A stretch of 64,000 nucleotides of DNA, taken from the IMG/VR virus record IMGVR_UViG_3300042015_000154, positions 1-64,000 of that record; one strand, 5' to 3'. The first letter of the stretch is position 1. The number at the start of each line of letters is the position of its first letter. Below the pieces are notes generated by a model. The model saw only the letters and a list, made by a program, of their open reading frames with translations. It made no database searches and was not told where the DNA came from. The translations under genes and the position numbers were made by a program. The stretch comes from a virus. Below, in pieces: positions 36,050 through 44,188 of this stretch.

Positions 36050-38151
36050 CCACCTGCAGGTGCGGGTGCCGACTGCGGGTTACGCGCAGTGCCGGCGGTC
36101 TGGTTGGGTGGCTGCCCGCCACCCGGGGGAGGTGCGTTGGCGCCGGGGCCGCCGCCATTGGCGCCCAGTGCCTGCTGGAGCATCATCTGCGAGATCTGCT
36201 CGGCCTGCTGCGAGGTGAGGGCGAGCGAGTCGGCGGTGGGCATGCCCAGATCGCGCGCGACTTCCTTGAGGATGTTGAAGCGGCCTTCCACGCCGACCAA
36301 CTGCTGGTCGATCGGGTTGTTGGTGATCTGCAGGAATTCGAGGCGGCGCATGCGCAGCGTCTCGCGCTGCATCAGTTCGACCGCGCCACGCGCGACCACC
36401 GAGATGTCGCCTTCCATCACCACGTCCGGACGGGTGAGCGCGAGGAACACGTTCAAGTCCTCCACCACCGCCTCGATCACGTTGTTGTCGATCGAGCTGA
36501 CGGTCTGCTTGATGGTGCGGTTGCTCGCCTCCATCAGCATCGACAGGCCCGCGGCTGTGCGCCCGGCACCGCCCACGCCCTGTCCTTGACCCTGCATGTA
36601 GCGCGGGATCGTCGACAGCTCGTCGGCCATGCTGAGCATCTGTTGGTAGACCATCATCAGCTGCTGGACGTTGTTGTCCGGCTGGAAGAAGTCCATCGGC
36701 TTCTCACTGGTCGACGCCGACGACATCGGGTCGGTGAAGCGCCAGATCTTCCACGGCCACAGCTTGTCGGAGGTGTTGTCGTTCTCCGCGATGCGATCCT
36801 CGTTGATCCAGCCCATCGGGCCGGACGCGATGGACAGGTTGTTCACCAGCGCACGCAGGGCGGCGTTGCCCACGCCCTGCACGTCTTCGATCAGGTCCGG
36901 GATCGCGTTGCCGTAGCAGCTGCCCGGCACGCGCTCGAAGCTGTCGACGTAGAACGGCAGGCGGCCGGTCGGGTGCGGGTTGAGCGTGACGCCGATCACT
37001 TCGCCGCCGAGCAGGTACACGAAGACGTTGATGTCCTTCGTCGGATCCGGCACGCGGGCCTTGTCGACACCCCAGTCGATCAGCATCTGGCCGTTGACGC
37101 TTCCGTAGAACGACAGCATCGGCATCGGGCGCTCGTTGGCGTCGGCCGAGTAGATGGTGCCCAACTGCGAGTCGCGCTGCTCCAGCGTGGCGCGCTCGCT
37201 TTCGTTGTAGTCGTACCACTCGCAGGACTTGCTGCCCCAGTTGTTGAGTACGCGATCGATCGCTTCGTTGTTGTAGTTGGGCAGTCCTTTCATGGACTGG
37301 ATGTTCGCGCGCGACACGCGCTCGCGATGGATGATGTAGCCGTCCTGCGGGTTCTGGGCCCACGGGGCGAAGTACACGTCGAACGGCGAGCAGCGGAACC
37401 ACAGCGGCACGGGGCGGTAGGTTGTCGTCGGCTTGCCATTGTCATCCCACGTGAGCACGTTCTTCATGCGCACGACGGGGCCCTTGATCACCGCGAACGG
37501 GAACGTCGCGATGTCCCCGAGGAAGTCGCTCAGCGCCTCGTAGAAGCCGCCTTCCCACAGCACGTCGTCGATCACGGCGGTGCGGGTCTGCAGGGCCTCG
37601 TCGGCCACCTTCCGGCGCTGCTGCAGGATCTCGTCCTTCAGGGTGGCGGCGCGCGCCTTCAGGATCTGCAGCTGGGGCGGCTGGCCTGTGGCCACCATCA
37701 GCTCCGACACCTCTGCGGTGAGGACGGCCTTGACCGCCTCTTCGAGCGAGGGGCCGGCGAGCTGGGGGTCAGGCGTGGGGGACAAAGCCCACGGGCGTTC
37801 GACGGAGTTGTACACCTCGCGCAGCAGGGCGGCGCAGCCGCGCACCTTGCTGGCGGTGATGCGGGCGTAGATCTCGCTGCCGCCGAAGGCCTTGATCGCC
37901 GTCAGGGTCTCGGTGTCGTATTCGCCGCGCAGCGATCGCAGCGCTGACATCATGCGCTCGTCGACGTTCTGGTTCTGGCGGTTGTCTGCTGCGCTGCGGT
38001 AGCAGGTCTGGATGTACCCGGACAGGCCGGTCAGCAGCTGTTCGCTACCCACACCTGTGCCGGGAATTGACGGCTGGGGAAGGGAGCTGTCCGGCGGCAA
38101 CACGGGTGCCGGGGCGCTGAAGTCGGCACGGATGAGGGGAGATGCGGCCAC
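36046..38151 (-). CDS. portal protein
   Basis: 701 residues from GTG 38151, which has GGAGA nine bases upstream. The frame stays open further, but that part runs into the divergent terminase gene. Features include a long wing domain, PLWFRCSPFDVYFAPWA (about 390), the stem region FERVPGSCYGNAIPDLIEDVQG and C-terminal helices ending in a Pro/Gly/Asn-rich tail. Length is close to P22-type portals (725). Twelve copies should form the DNA channel and packaging-motor dock. Confidence 0.9.
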   Translation of the reverse strand: MAASPLIRADFSAPAPVLPPDSSLPQPSIPGTGVGSEQLLTGLSGYIQTCYRSAADNRQNQNVDERMMSALRSLRGEYDTETLTAIKAFGGSEIYARITASKVRGCAALLREVYNSVERPWALSPTPDPQLAGPSLEEAVKAVLTAEVSELMVATGQPPQLQILKARAATLKDEILQQRRKVADEALQTRTAVIDDVLWEGGFYEALSDFLGDIATFPFAVIKGPVVRMKNVLTWDDNGKPTTTYRPVPLWFRCSPFDVYFAPWAQNPQDGYIIHRERVSRANIQSMKGLPNYNNEAIDRVLNNWGSKSCEWYDYNESERATLEQRDSQLGTIYSADANERPMPMLSFYGSVNGQMLIDWGVDKARVPDPTKDINVFVYLLGGEVIGVTLNPHPTGRLPFYVDSFERVPGSCYGNAIPDLIEDVQGVGNAALRALVNNLSIASGPMGWINEDRIAENDNTSDKLWPWKIWRFTDPMSSASTSEKPMDFFQPDNNVQQLMMVYQQMLSMADELSTIPRYMQGQGQGVGGAGRTAAGLSMLMEASNRTIKQTVSSIDNNVIEAVVEDLNVFLALTRPDVVMEGDISVVARGAVELMQRETLRMRRLEFLQITNNPIDQQLVGVEGRFNILKEVARDLGMPTADSLALTSQQAEQISQMMLQQALGANGGGPGANAPPPGGGQPPNQTAGTARNPQSAPAPAGG

Positions 38152-38177
38152 GGGTGTCTCCGGGTGTTCGTTGCGGT

Positions 38178-38205
38178 AGGCTACCACCAACCCTGACTTG
38201 GGCAA
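38178..38205 (-). promoter_or_regulatory. weak promoter candidate for the virion operon
   Basis: On the minus strand TTGCCC, 16 bases, TAGCCT, located in the 58-bp divergent gap between portal and small terminase. The match is weak but it is the only candidate in this gap. Confidence 0.3.
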
Positions 38206-38209
38206 CTGC

Positions 38210-38752
38210 ATGACCACCAAAGTGCTCGCGCCATCGGATGTCGGGATCTCCCTCGACTTCATGCGGCGTGGTATCGCGGAGCTGGCGCGCGACATCGTAT
38301 GCGCTGTGGACTCCCCCGACAACTTGGCCGCCTCCTTCGGCCTCACCCGGATCCAGTGGCAGACCCTGCAGGAGTGGCCGGGCTGGGTCCAGCTTCTAGC
38401 CGAGATCCGCGAAGAGCTGGGGGGCACAGCCGGTACGGCTGAACGCGCCCGCCGCCGGGCCTCGATCGCGATGTCCGAGTTCATCATCCAAGACATGGCC
38501 ACGATCGCCGGCAGCCCAAACGCCTCGAACCGGGATCGCATCGCGGCCGCCGAGATCGTGAAGGACGTGTCCGGACTGAGCGCCAAGCAGCAGGCGATCG
38601 CCGCCGCCCAGACGGGCTCGCCAGTCGGTTATGGCGGCCCGCTGATCCAGATCATCGTGGAGGGCAAGCCGACCATCAACGTCGGGGAAGCTCCCGCGCT
38701 ACCGCCGCCGGCGCCGATCCTTGAAGGCACCGTCGTGCGCAAGGGGGACTGA
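38210..38752 (+). CDS. terminase small subunit
   Basis: 180 residues. An N-terminal region with helix-turn-helix character (LAASFGLTRIQWQTLQEW) is followed by helices (RARRRASIAMSEFIIQDMATIAG ... DRIAAAEIVKDVSGL) as in DNA-recognition subunits of phage packaging motors, then a flexible Pro-rich C-terminus. ATG 38210 is preferred over the TTG at 38198. Its TGA overlaps the large-subunit ATG by one base. Confidence 0.85.
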   Translation: MTTKVLAPSDVGISLDFMRRGIAELARDIVCAVDSPDNLAASFGLTRIQWQTLQEWPGWVQLLAEIREELGGTAGTAERARRRASIAMSEFIIQDMATIAGSPNASNRDRIAAAEIVKDVSGLSAKQQAIAAAQTGSPVGYGGPLIQIIVEGKPTINVGEAPALPPPAPILEGTVVRKGD

Positions 38753-40152
38753 TGGGCCGCCAGTATCGCGCGCCGCCGACGATCGGCGCCTTCATCGAAA
38801 ACTCGAACCGCCTGCAGTTCCTCTTCGGACCGCTGGGCGGCGGCAAGACCACCGGCGCGCTGATGAAGCTGCTGAAGCTGGCACACCAGCAGCGGCCGAA
38901 CGAGAACGGCGTGCGCAAGACGCGCTGGGCGATCGTGCGCAACACGCGACCGCAGCTGCGCGACTCCGTGCTGAAGACCGTGTTCGAGTGGCTGCCGCCG
39001 AACGGCAAGTCGATCCGCTGGAACGAGACCAACATGGACATGGTGCTCGATCTCGCGCTGCCCGACGGCACGCGTGTGAACTGCGAGCTGATGTTCCGCC
39101 CGCTCGATGACGAGCGCGACGAGCGCCGCCTGCTGTCGGTGGAGTACACCGGCGGCTGGATTTCCGAGTTCCGCGAGATCCCGTTCACCCTGCTCACGTC
39201 GCTGCTGTCGCGCACAGGTCGCTACCCGTCCGCGATCGAAGGCGGCGCCGATTGGTACGGCGTGTTCGGCGAGTCGAATATGTGCACCAAGGGCAGCGAC
39301 TGGTACGACTACCTGATGGTGCGTCGTCCGTCCTACTGCAGCGTCTACATCCAGCCCAGTGGCATCGGCCCGGACGCGGAGAACCGCGCGAACCTCAAGC
39401 CCGACTACTACGAGATGCTGCTCGACGGCAAGGGCGAGAACTGGATCCAAGCCCACATCACCAGCATCTTTCCCGACTCGCTGGACGGTAAGGCGGTGTG
39501 GGGCGCGAGCTATGACTACGCGCGGCACGTGGCGCAGGAGATCCTGCTACCGAAGGGATCCTCGCCGATCATCATCGGTGTCGATCAGGGTCGCTCGCCG
39601 GCCGCGGTGGCGACGCAGATGCTGGGCTCGCAGCTGCGCGTGTTGCGCGAGACCTACGCCAGCGGCATGGGCATGAACCGCTTCGCCGTGGAGTACCTGC
39701 GGCCGATGTGTGCGGAGTTCTTCCCCGGCCTGCCGATCCTGCTGGTGATCGACCCGGCCGGCTGCCGCAAGTCCGAGGTGAACGACGAGTCGCCGAAGGA
39801 CGTGCTGGAGAAGGAAGGGTTCAAGGTGATCCCAGCGCCGTCGAACGACATCGATCGGCGACTGGGCGCGGTGGAGCGGCAGATGGTGCTCCACAACGGC
39901 ATCCTGATCTCGCCCGCGTGCAAGGTGCTGCTCAACGCGGTGGCGTCGGAGTACCGCTTCAAGACCAAGAAGAACGGCGAGCTGGAAGACACGCCGGAGA
40001 AGAAGCACCCGATCTCCGACGTCGCCGATGGCCTGCAGTACGCAACGATGGTGGCCAGCGGCGACGTCTACGGTCGCGTGATGCGGGTGCTCAACCGCGG
40101 AAAGCGCCGGGAGAACTCGGCGGCTGCACCGGTAGCGCGGGGTTGGACCTAA
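38752..40152 (+). CDS. terminase large subunit
   Basis: 466 residues. ATPase: Walker A FGPLGGGKTTG (K32) and a Walker B-like WISEFRE (E139 region). Nuclease: acidic residues at D278 (GVDQGRS), D334 (VIDPAGC) and D426 (DVADGLQY). It cuts concatemers and drives DNA into the prohead with the small subunit and portal. It and the small subunit are the only plus-strand genes within the minus-strand virion half. Confidence 0.95.
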   Translation: MGRQYRAPPTIGAFIENSNRLQFLFGPLGGGKTTGALMKLLKLAHQQRPNENGVRKTRWAIVRNTRPQLRDSVLKTVFEWLPPNGKSIRWNETNMDMVLDLALPDGTRVNCELMFRPLDDERDERRLLSVEYTGGWISEFREIPFTLLTSLLSRTGRYPSAIEGGADWYGVFGESNMCTKGSDWYDYLMVRRPSYCSVYIQPSGIGPDAENRANLKPDYYEMLLDGKGENWIQAHITSIFPDSLDGKAVWGASYDYARHVAQEILLPKGSSPIIIGVDQGRSPAAVATQMLGSQLRVLRETYASGMGMNRFAVEYLRPMCAEFFPGLPILLVIDPAGCRKSEVNDESPKDVLEKEGFKVIPAPSNDIDRRLGAVERQMVLHNGILISPACKVLLNAVASEYRFKTKKNGELEDTPEKKHPISDVADGLQYATMVASGDVYGRVMRVLNRGKRRENSAAAPVARGWT

Positions 40153-40457
40153 CGCGGAAAGGACTGCAGCGTGCCGCAACCGGGGCACAAGATCCCGTCG
40201 GTCTGCACGAAGAACAGGTCATTGCCGCAGTTACACGCCCAACTGTAAGTATCTTCCTCCGGGTAGAACGGGTGCTTGAAAAACCCTTTGCCCGACGCGC
40301 ACGAAGGGCACTCGAAGAACCGAGTGCCCGCCGGTGCGACCGCAATCCACTCGTGCTTACAGTCCATGCATCGAGCCGGGCCAGTTGCCCACTGCGACGT
40401 GTCGTCGTTGGCACTGCCCAACGCCTTCTTTTTGCCCAGCTCTACGACGTCACCCAT
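40149..40457 (-). CDS. double zinc-ribbon protein
   Basis: 102 residues with four CxxC-type pairs: CMDC, CPSC, CNCG and CPGC. These should form two zinc ribbons. Function unknown; the fold is common in nucleic-acid or protein-binding adaptors. It overlaps the terminase end by 4 bases on the opposite strand. Confidence 0.75.
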   Translation of the reverse strand: MGDVVELGKKKALGSANDDTSQWATGPARCMDCKHEWIAVAPAGTRFFECPSCASGKGFFKHPFYPEEDTYSWACNCGNDLFFVQTDGILCPGCGTLQSFPR

Positions 40458-40722
40458 CTTGAAGTGCCTTCATTTCCAATGCGTGCGCAAGATCAAGCAA
40501 CAGAATGGCTTGGTGGTACGTCGAATCGCCAACTGCGAAGGTTTGTGCAGAGCGGTTCGACTTCATCACCGACAAGATGCCGTACTGTATCTGTAGCTCA
40601 CCGGAGCGCAACTGCGAAGCTACTGCTTCGAGGTTCTGCGCCATTACTTCCGCCGTGCTGTTCTCGTCCGCGGCGGTAATCGCGCCGGGGAAGAGGGGGC
40701 GGATTTTCTGGTCGTCAGCCAT
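40450..40722 (-). CDS. hypothetical protein, paralogue of the next gene
   Basis: 90 residues. The block LRSGELQIQYGILSVMKSN ... FAVGDSTYHQAILLLDLAHAL parallels ITSGTYQPQFGMVVILDHD ... FTLGGVTKLDAVGILEYAKG in the gene at 40715, so the two are tandem duplicates that have diverged. No known family. Overlaps both neighbours by 8 bases. Confidence 0.7.
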   Translation of the reverse strand: MADDQKIRPLFPGAITAADENSTAEVMAQNLEAVASQLRSGELQIQYGILSVMKSNRSAQTFAVGDSTYHQAILLLDLAHALEMKALQDG

Positions 40723-40963
40723 CTTTAATCACCGTGCCCTTGGCGTACTCCAGAATACCCACCGCGTCGAGCTTGGTAACGCCACCGAGAGTGAAATGCA
40801 CTACATGGCTGTCGTGATCGAGAATAACCACCATACCGAACTGCGGCTGGTACGTGCCGCTGGTGATGTGCTCGCGAACCAGATCGAGATCCGCGAGGAT
40901 GTCCTCGACCGACTTGGGCGTCACGAAGACGCCCTCGCGGATGGACTTGACCTTACCGTCCAT
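40715..40963 (-). CDS. hypothetical protein, paralogue of the gene at 40450
   Basis: 82 residues of alpha-beta character with a shared SG-x-x-Q-x-Q-[YF]-G core. It overlaps the spanin gene by 11 bases and its paralogue by 8. Role unknown; the lysis neighbourhood is the only context. Confidence 0.7.
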   Translation of the reverse strand: MDGKVKSIREGVFVTPKSVEDILADLDLVREHITSGTYQPQFGMVVILDHDSHVVHFTLGGVTKLDAVGILEYAKGTVIKDG

Positions 40964-41456
40964 GCTTGCGGTTCCACTCTAGAATAGCGGCGCGGGAGCC
41001 GTTGTACATTTCGACGCAGGCGTTGCGCTCGTCGACAACCCCGTCGGCAGCGAAGGCGGTTCGTAGAGCGTACTCTTCCAGCTCCGGGTGAAGTCCACTT
41101 CCAGTACCGGGCACGTCGCCATCCTGCCCGGGAGTTCCGGCGGGACAGGTGCCGGTGCGCCACCGGTCGCGCACGACGAGCTGAGTGCGCACAACAGGGT
41201 TAGCACGCAGATAAGCGAGATCGTCTTCCAGCACTTTGCGTCGCGCACGTTCGTTCTCCTGTACCTTCTGGGCAGTGAGGTTGGCGGTCCGCTGCAGCTC
41301 GGCCGTCATGTCGCGGGAGTCCTCGCGCGCAGCGGTGTTGCCTTCCTTGAACTTGTTCTCGTAGTGGTTCTTCCAGTACCAGTTCCACCCGCCGAACACG
41401 AGTGCGGCCGCCAGCGCAGCCGCAAGGATGGTTTCAATCAGGCTGAGTCGCATCAC
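40953..41456 (-). CDS. inner-membrane spanin (Rz-like)
   Basis: 167 residues: an N-terminal transmembrane helix (about 6-26, TILAAALAAALVFGGWNWYW), then a periplasmic charged coiled coil and a C-terminal domain. It would link to Rz1 across the periplasm and fuse inner and outer membranes in the last lysis step. A second frame inside it (40979-41248) encodes the lipoprotein partner, the classic nested arrangement. Confidence 0.85.
   Translation of the reverse strand: MMRLSLIETILAAALAAALVFGGWNWYWKNHYENKFKEGNTAAREDSRDMTAELQRTANLTAQKVQENERARRKVLEDDLAYLRANPVVRTQLVVRDRWRTGTCPAGTPGQDGDVPGTGSGLHPELEEYALRTAFAADGVVDERNACVEMYNGSRAAILEWNRKHGR
40979..41248 (-). CDS. outer-membrane spanin lipoprotein (Rz1-like), nested in Rz
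   Basis: 89 residues in another frame within the Rz-like gene. A basic start and hydrophobic core (SLICVLTLLCALSSSC) lead to a lipidation-type cysteine at residue 26, although the -3 residue is Ser rather than the usual Leu. The mature part begins with a Pro-rich stretch (GGAPAPVPPELPG), typical of Rz1. It is longer than lambda Rz1 (60 residues). Confidence 0.78.
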   Translation of the reverse strand: MRDAKCWKTISLICVLTLLCALSSSCATGGAPAPVPPELPGRMATCPVLEVDFTRSWKSTLYEPPSLPTGLSTSATPASKCTTAPAPLF

Positions 41457-41682
41457 GGATCTCCTGCAGCTTGGCGCGCATGCTCAGGATCTGGTGGAGG
41501 CTGCCCAAGAGGGTGGCCTGCATGGCGAGCAGATCGCGCTCGTGCATGGGCAGCGCTGCATGCTCGGCGGTCAGGCGGTAGTTGCCCAGCTCGTTGCACT
41601 TGCCGAGCGTCACCGCGGCTTCGGTGTACAGGCGGTCGGCAAAGGACGGTTCGGGGGTCGGCTGCTGCAGTTCTTCGCTCAT
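41434..41682 (-). CDS. small helical protein in lysis cluster, 82 aa
   Basis: No family recognised. An acidic N-terminus precedes two or three helices with heptad pattern (MHERDLLAMQATLLGSLHQILSM). ATG 41682 follows GGAGATCCC and is preferred to an upstream start. It overlaps the spanin start by 23 bases. Confidence 0.65.
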   Translation of the reverse strand: MSEELQQPTPEPSFADRLYTEAAVTLGKCNELGNYRLTAEHAALPMHERDLLAMQATLLGSLHQILSMRAKLQEIRDATQPD

Positions 41683-41894
41683 TTCGGGATCTCCAGTTGG
41701 GCTCGGTTGCGCCGCCACGCCGTGAGCTTCTTCACCGCTTCCTTCAGGAGCACCAGCTGCGCATCGAGATCTTCAGCACTGTGGCTGGGCATCGAAGTCG
41801 CATAGAAGTCGGTGGAGATGACGATCACGTCGGGGCTAACGTGGGGGATGGCATCGCGCAGTGCGCGCACAGCCTTGACGCGGGGATTGGCCAT
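41679..41894 (-). CDS. hypothetical protein, 71 aa
   Basis: No family recognised. The start at 41894 is chosen because upstream codons encode a Ser-rich run overlapping the next small frame. Alpha-beta-alpha pattern (VIVISTDFYATSM, then AEDLDAQLVLLKEAVKKL). It overlaps the downstream gene by 4 bases. Confidence 0.6.
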   Translation of the reverse strand: MANPRVKAVRALRDAIPHVSPDVIVISTDFYATSMPSHSAEDLDAQLVLLKEAVKKLTAWRRNRAQLEIPK

Positions 41895-41895
41895 A

Positions 41896-42003
41896 TCAGA
41901 ACTCGTAGATGATGTCGACGATCGCAACGGCGAGCCACGACAGCTTCATCGGTGGCTGCGGGTAGTGGAGGATGAACGGCATCAGGTGTAGAGGGGCACG
42001 CAT
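41896..42003 (-). CDS. possible 35-aa peptide
   Basis: A short frame MRAPLHLMPFILHYPQPP... ends in a hydrophobic stretch LSWLAVAIVDIIYEF. It fills the gap between a promoter-like element (42030-42057) and the gene at 41894. The ribosome site is poor, so this is tentative. Confidence 0.4.
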   Translation of the reverse strand: MRAPLHLMPFILHYPQPPMKLSWLAVAIVDIIYEF

Positions 42004-42029
42004 GGGCACAACCCGGGGGAGGTGGCCTC

Positions 42030-42057
42030 AGCCTAGTCCCCCGTCCTCCAAAGTCAA
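42030..42057 (-). promoter_or_regulatory. putative promoter upstream of the spanin cluster
   Basis: Minus strand: TTGACT, 16-base spacer, TAGGCT. It lies at the 3' end of the lectin-like gene and in front of the 41896-40149 group, which would let spanins be expressed separately. Confidence 0.45.
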
Positions 42058-42929
42058 GCTGCGAGCGGCGGGGCCGACACGTACGGGTGGCTGGAGTGCA
42101 GGATTGACGGGGCAAGGCCCAGACCGGGCTCGCCTGCAAGCCATCCCTCGAACCGCTCGCAGTCCGCGTCGGTGAGCACGTAGTCCATGATCGCGCCGTA
42201 GAACATCTGCACCCACGCCTGCGCGGTGGTGCCGGCGTTGAAGAACCCGATGTAGGCGCTGTTCGTGTCCGAGGTGTTGCCGCTGCCCAGACCGGTCGCT
42301 TCCGTCACCACCTGCATGGCGAGCGCCTGCCGGCTCAACCGGAAGTGCTTGGTCGGCGTACCGCCACCGATCACCGCACCGGTGTGGTCCACGCGCATGA
42401 TCGCGATCCACGGCACGAGGCCGAGATTCGCGCTGCCGATGTCGTCGCCGTTGGCGCTGTCGGCATCGAGCCGGCGGATGGTGTAGCGCGGGCAATTCGA
42501 CACGCTGGAGCTGGTCGCGATCGACGCGCGCGTACCGCTGGACGTGTTGCCGCTGACGTTGACGATCGCGCTGTTGAACGCGCCGGGGTTGGCCTGCGCG
42601 AACTTGCCGCAGAAGATCAGCGTGCAGCCCGCCTTGTTGCGCACCAGATTGGCGAGGTTAGTGCTGAAGTTGCACGACTGCGCGGAGGTGCCGGGCGTGT
42701 CGATCGACGGGCGGTTGTTCAGCGCCGCGTTCGCCGTGGTGAGCGTGATCAGATTCAGCGCGTTCGACGCGACTTCGCCGTGCACGGTCTTGATCGAGCT
42801 GATCGTGCTGCCGGCCAGCGTCATCAGGTCCGTGCGGCGCGCATCCAGCGACAGCTGCGGCGGCACGGCGAGTTTCCCCGGGTGCCACAGCGGCCGGTAG
42901 CGCGGCGACGCGATCACGCCGGGAATCAT
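42054..42929 (-). CDS. LamG-like lectin/fibre protein
   Basis: 291 residues of predicted beta-sandwich with a terminal block DADCERFEGWLAGE ... LHSSHPYVSAPP. That ending is characteristic of concanavalin/LamG-type domains in phage fibres (ERFEGYLA-type plus HPY). Probably carbohydrate binding at the tail tip. The start overlaps the stop of the preceding repeat-fibre gene. Confidence 0.72.
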   Translation of the reverse strand: MIPGVIASPRYRPLWHPGKLAVPPQLSLDARRTDLMTLAGSTISSIKTVHGEVASNALNLITLTTANAALNNRPSIDTPGTSAQSCNFSTNLANLVRNKAGCTLIFCGKFAQANPGAFNSAIVNVSGNTSSGTRASIATSSSVSNCPRYTIRRLDADSANGDDIGSANLGLVPWIAIMRVDHTGAVIGGGTPTKHFRLSRQALAMQVVTEATGLGSGNTSDTNSAYIGFFNAGTTAQAWVQMFYGAIMDYVLTDADCERFEGWLAGEPGLGLAPSILHSSHPYVSAPPLAA

Positions 42930-43651
42930 GCTGCCACCGTCACGCCGAGCACGTCGGCTTCGCCGGCGGCCACGATCTTGACCGTGAAACCACCCCCGGC
43001 CGGGACCACCAGCGTGCCGCCTGCAGGCGCGTTGAGCACCATGCCGCCGGCCGCGGTGAGGGTCAGGTTGCCCGCGCCCACGTTGCGGCCGTGGAACTCG
43101 CTGCCGACCACGTAGGTGTACGTCGTGCTGTTGAACGTGTAGGTCTTCACCGCGGCGTTGGTGAACCGCGTGTAGAAGCCGGCGTCTGCCAGCGACGCGG
43201 CACGGGCTGTGGTTGACTCGACCTGCACAGGCGCTTCCACCCCCAGCACGCCGGCGATGATCGACAGGCCCGGGCCCACCTTGACGCCGCCCAGCACCGA
43301 GCTGGTGGCCGTGGGCAGGGTGTAGCTGTAGGTCGTGCTCAGGGTGCCGTCGCCGGCCACCGCGAGGCCGCTGCCGACCTTGACGCCGCCGAGCGTGCCA
43401 GCACCGGCGACGGGCAGCGTGTACGGCGCTGCAGCGCTCAGGATGCCGCTGCCGTCGATCGACAGGTTCGCGCCGACCCGGATACCGCCAAGGACGCCCG
43501 CGCTTGCGATCGGAAGGGTGTAGGGGCTGCCGAGCCCGGCGATGAAGTTCAGCCGCGAGATCTTCTTCGCCTGTCCGGCCTGCCAGATCGGAACGAAGTC
43601 GCCCGAGTTGATGGTGCCGGTCTCGTCGAGCTGGTCGAAGTTCTTGGCCAC
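42926..43651 (-). CDS. fibre protein with repeated YTLPxA...LGGVKVG units
   Basis: 241 residues. Three repeats of about 32 residues (YTLP-x-A-x5-LGG-[IV]-[RK]-VG-x-x-L) occupy residues 43-140, followed by a C-terminal beta domain (TFNSTTYTYVVGSEFHG ... GGTLVVPAGGGFTVK). Such repeats build trimeric fibre shafts. Overlap of 4 bases with the lectin-like gene suggests joint assembly. Confidence 0.75.
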   Translation of the reverse strand: MAKNFDQLDETGTINSGDFVPIWQAGQAKKISRLNFIAGLGSPYTLPIASAGVLGGIRVGANLSIDGSGILSAAAPYTLPVAGAGTLGGVKVGSGLAVAGDGTLSTTYSYTLPTATSSVLGGVKVGPGLSIIAGVLGVEAPVQVESTTARAASLADAGFYTRFTNAAVKTYTFNSTTYTYVVGSEFHGRNVGAGNLTLTAAGGMVLNAPAGGTLVVPAGGGFTVKIVAAGEADVLGVTVAA

Positions 43652-43660
43652 GGTGCGCTC

Positions 43661-43939
43661 CTACAGGATGAGTTCTTCGCCAGTGTGGGTGACCAGCGCC
43701 TCACCCGTATGGGTGACGATGGCTTCGCCGCTGACCGGGCCGGGCACAGTGCCGATCGCGTCGAGCATTGTGCTCCACGGCACGCGGTATGGGTTGCCCG
43801 CCGGGTCCAGCACCGCGAACAGGTCGGTGGGCAGGACGCCGCGCACGGGTGCGCCGGCGAAGGGATTGTTCGAGATCCCCACGCCGACGCCTTCGTTGAC
43901 GATGATGACAACGGTACCGGGGCCGGGCTGCAGTGCCAT
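43661..43939 (-). CDS. small fibre-associated protein, 92 aa
   Basis: Beta-rich. The middle (GVLPTDLFAVLDPAGNPYRVPW) resembles the start of fibre collar domains. It ends with three short repeats: GEAIVTHT, GEALVTHT, GEELIL. No family assigned. It lies just before the repeat-fibre gene. Confidence 0.6.
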   Translation of the reverse strand: MALQPGPGTVVIIVNEGVGVGISNNPFAGAPVRGVLPTDLFAVLDPAGNPYRVPWSTMLDAIGTVPGPVSGEAIVTHTGEALVTHTGEELIL

Positions 43940-43966
43940 AGGGGCGCCTCCTGCCGGGCCCGGGGA

Positions 43967-44188
43967 TTACTTCTTGCGAGCGGCGCCGCGGTTGCGCGCC
44001 ATCGTCGACGGGCTGTCGTCCAGCTTGCGGTGCTGCTGCGGCATGCCCTGCGCGCGGCGGTTGATCTCGCCGGCCGGGGGCGTGCTGCGGGCGCGCTCGC
44101 GCGGGACGTACTTCTGCGACTCGCCGAAGGTGCGGGCGCCGGTGATGTCGCCGCCTTCAGCTTTTCGGAGGGGCTTCTTGGCCTTCAT
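43967..44188 (-). CDS. small very basic protein, 73 aa
   Basis: Rich in Arg, Lys, Gln and Pro with no hydrophobic core, so probably disordered and nucleic-acid or envelope binding. No family recognised. It overlaps the holin-like gene by 32 bases. Confidence 0.55.
   Translation of the reverse strand: MKAKKPLRKAEGGDITGARTFGESQKYVPRERARSTPPAGEINRRAQGMPQQHRKLDDSPSTMARNRGAARKK

Noticed and set aside
35914-37947. Plus-strand open frame of 677 codons opposite the portal gene
   Set aside because: His/Arg/Val-rich composition without a domain; the minus frame is a clear portal protein.
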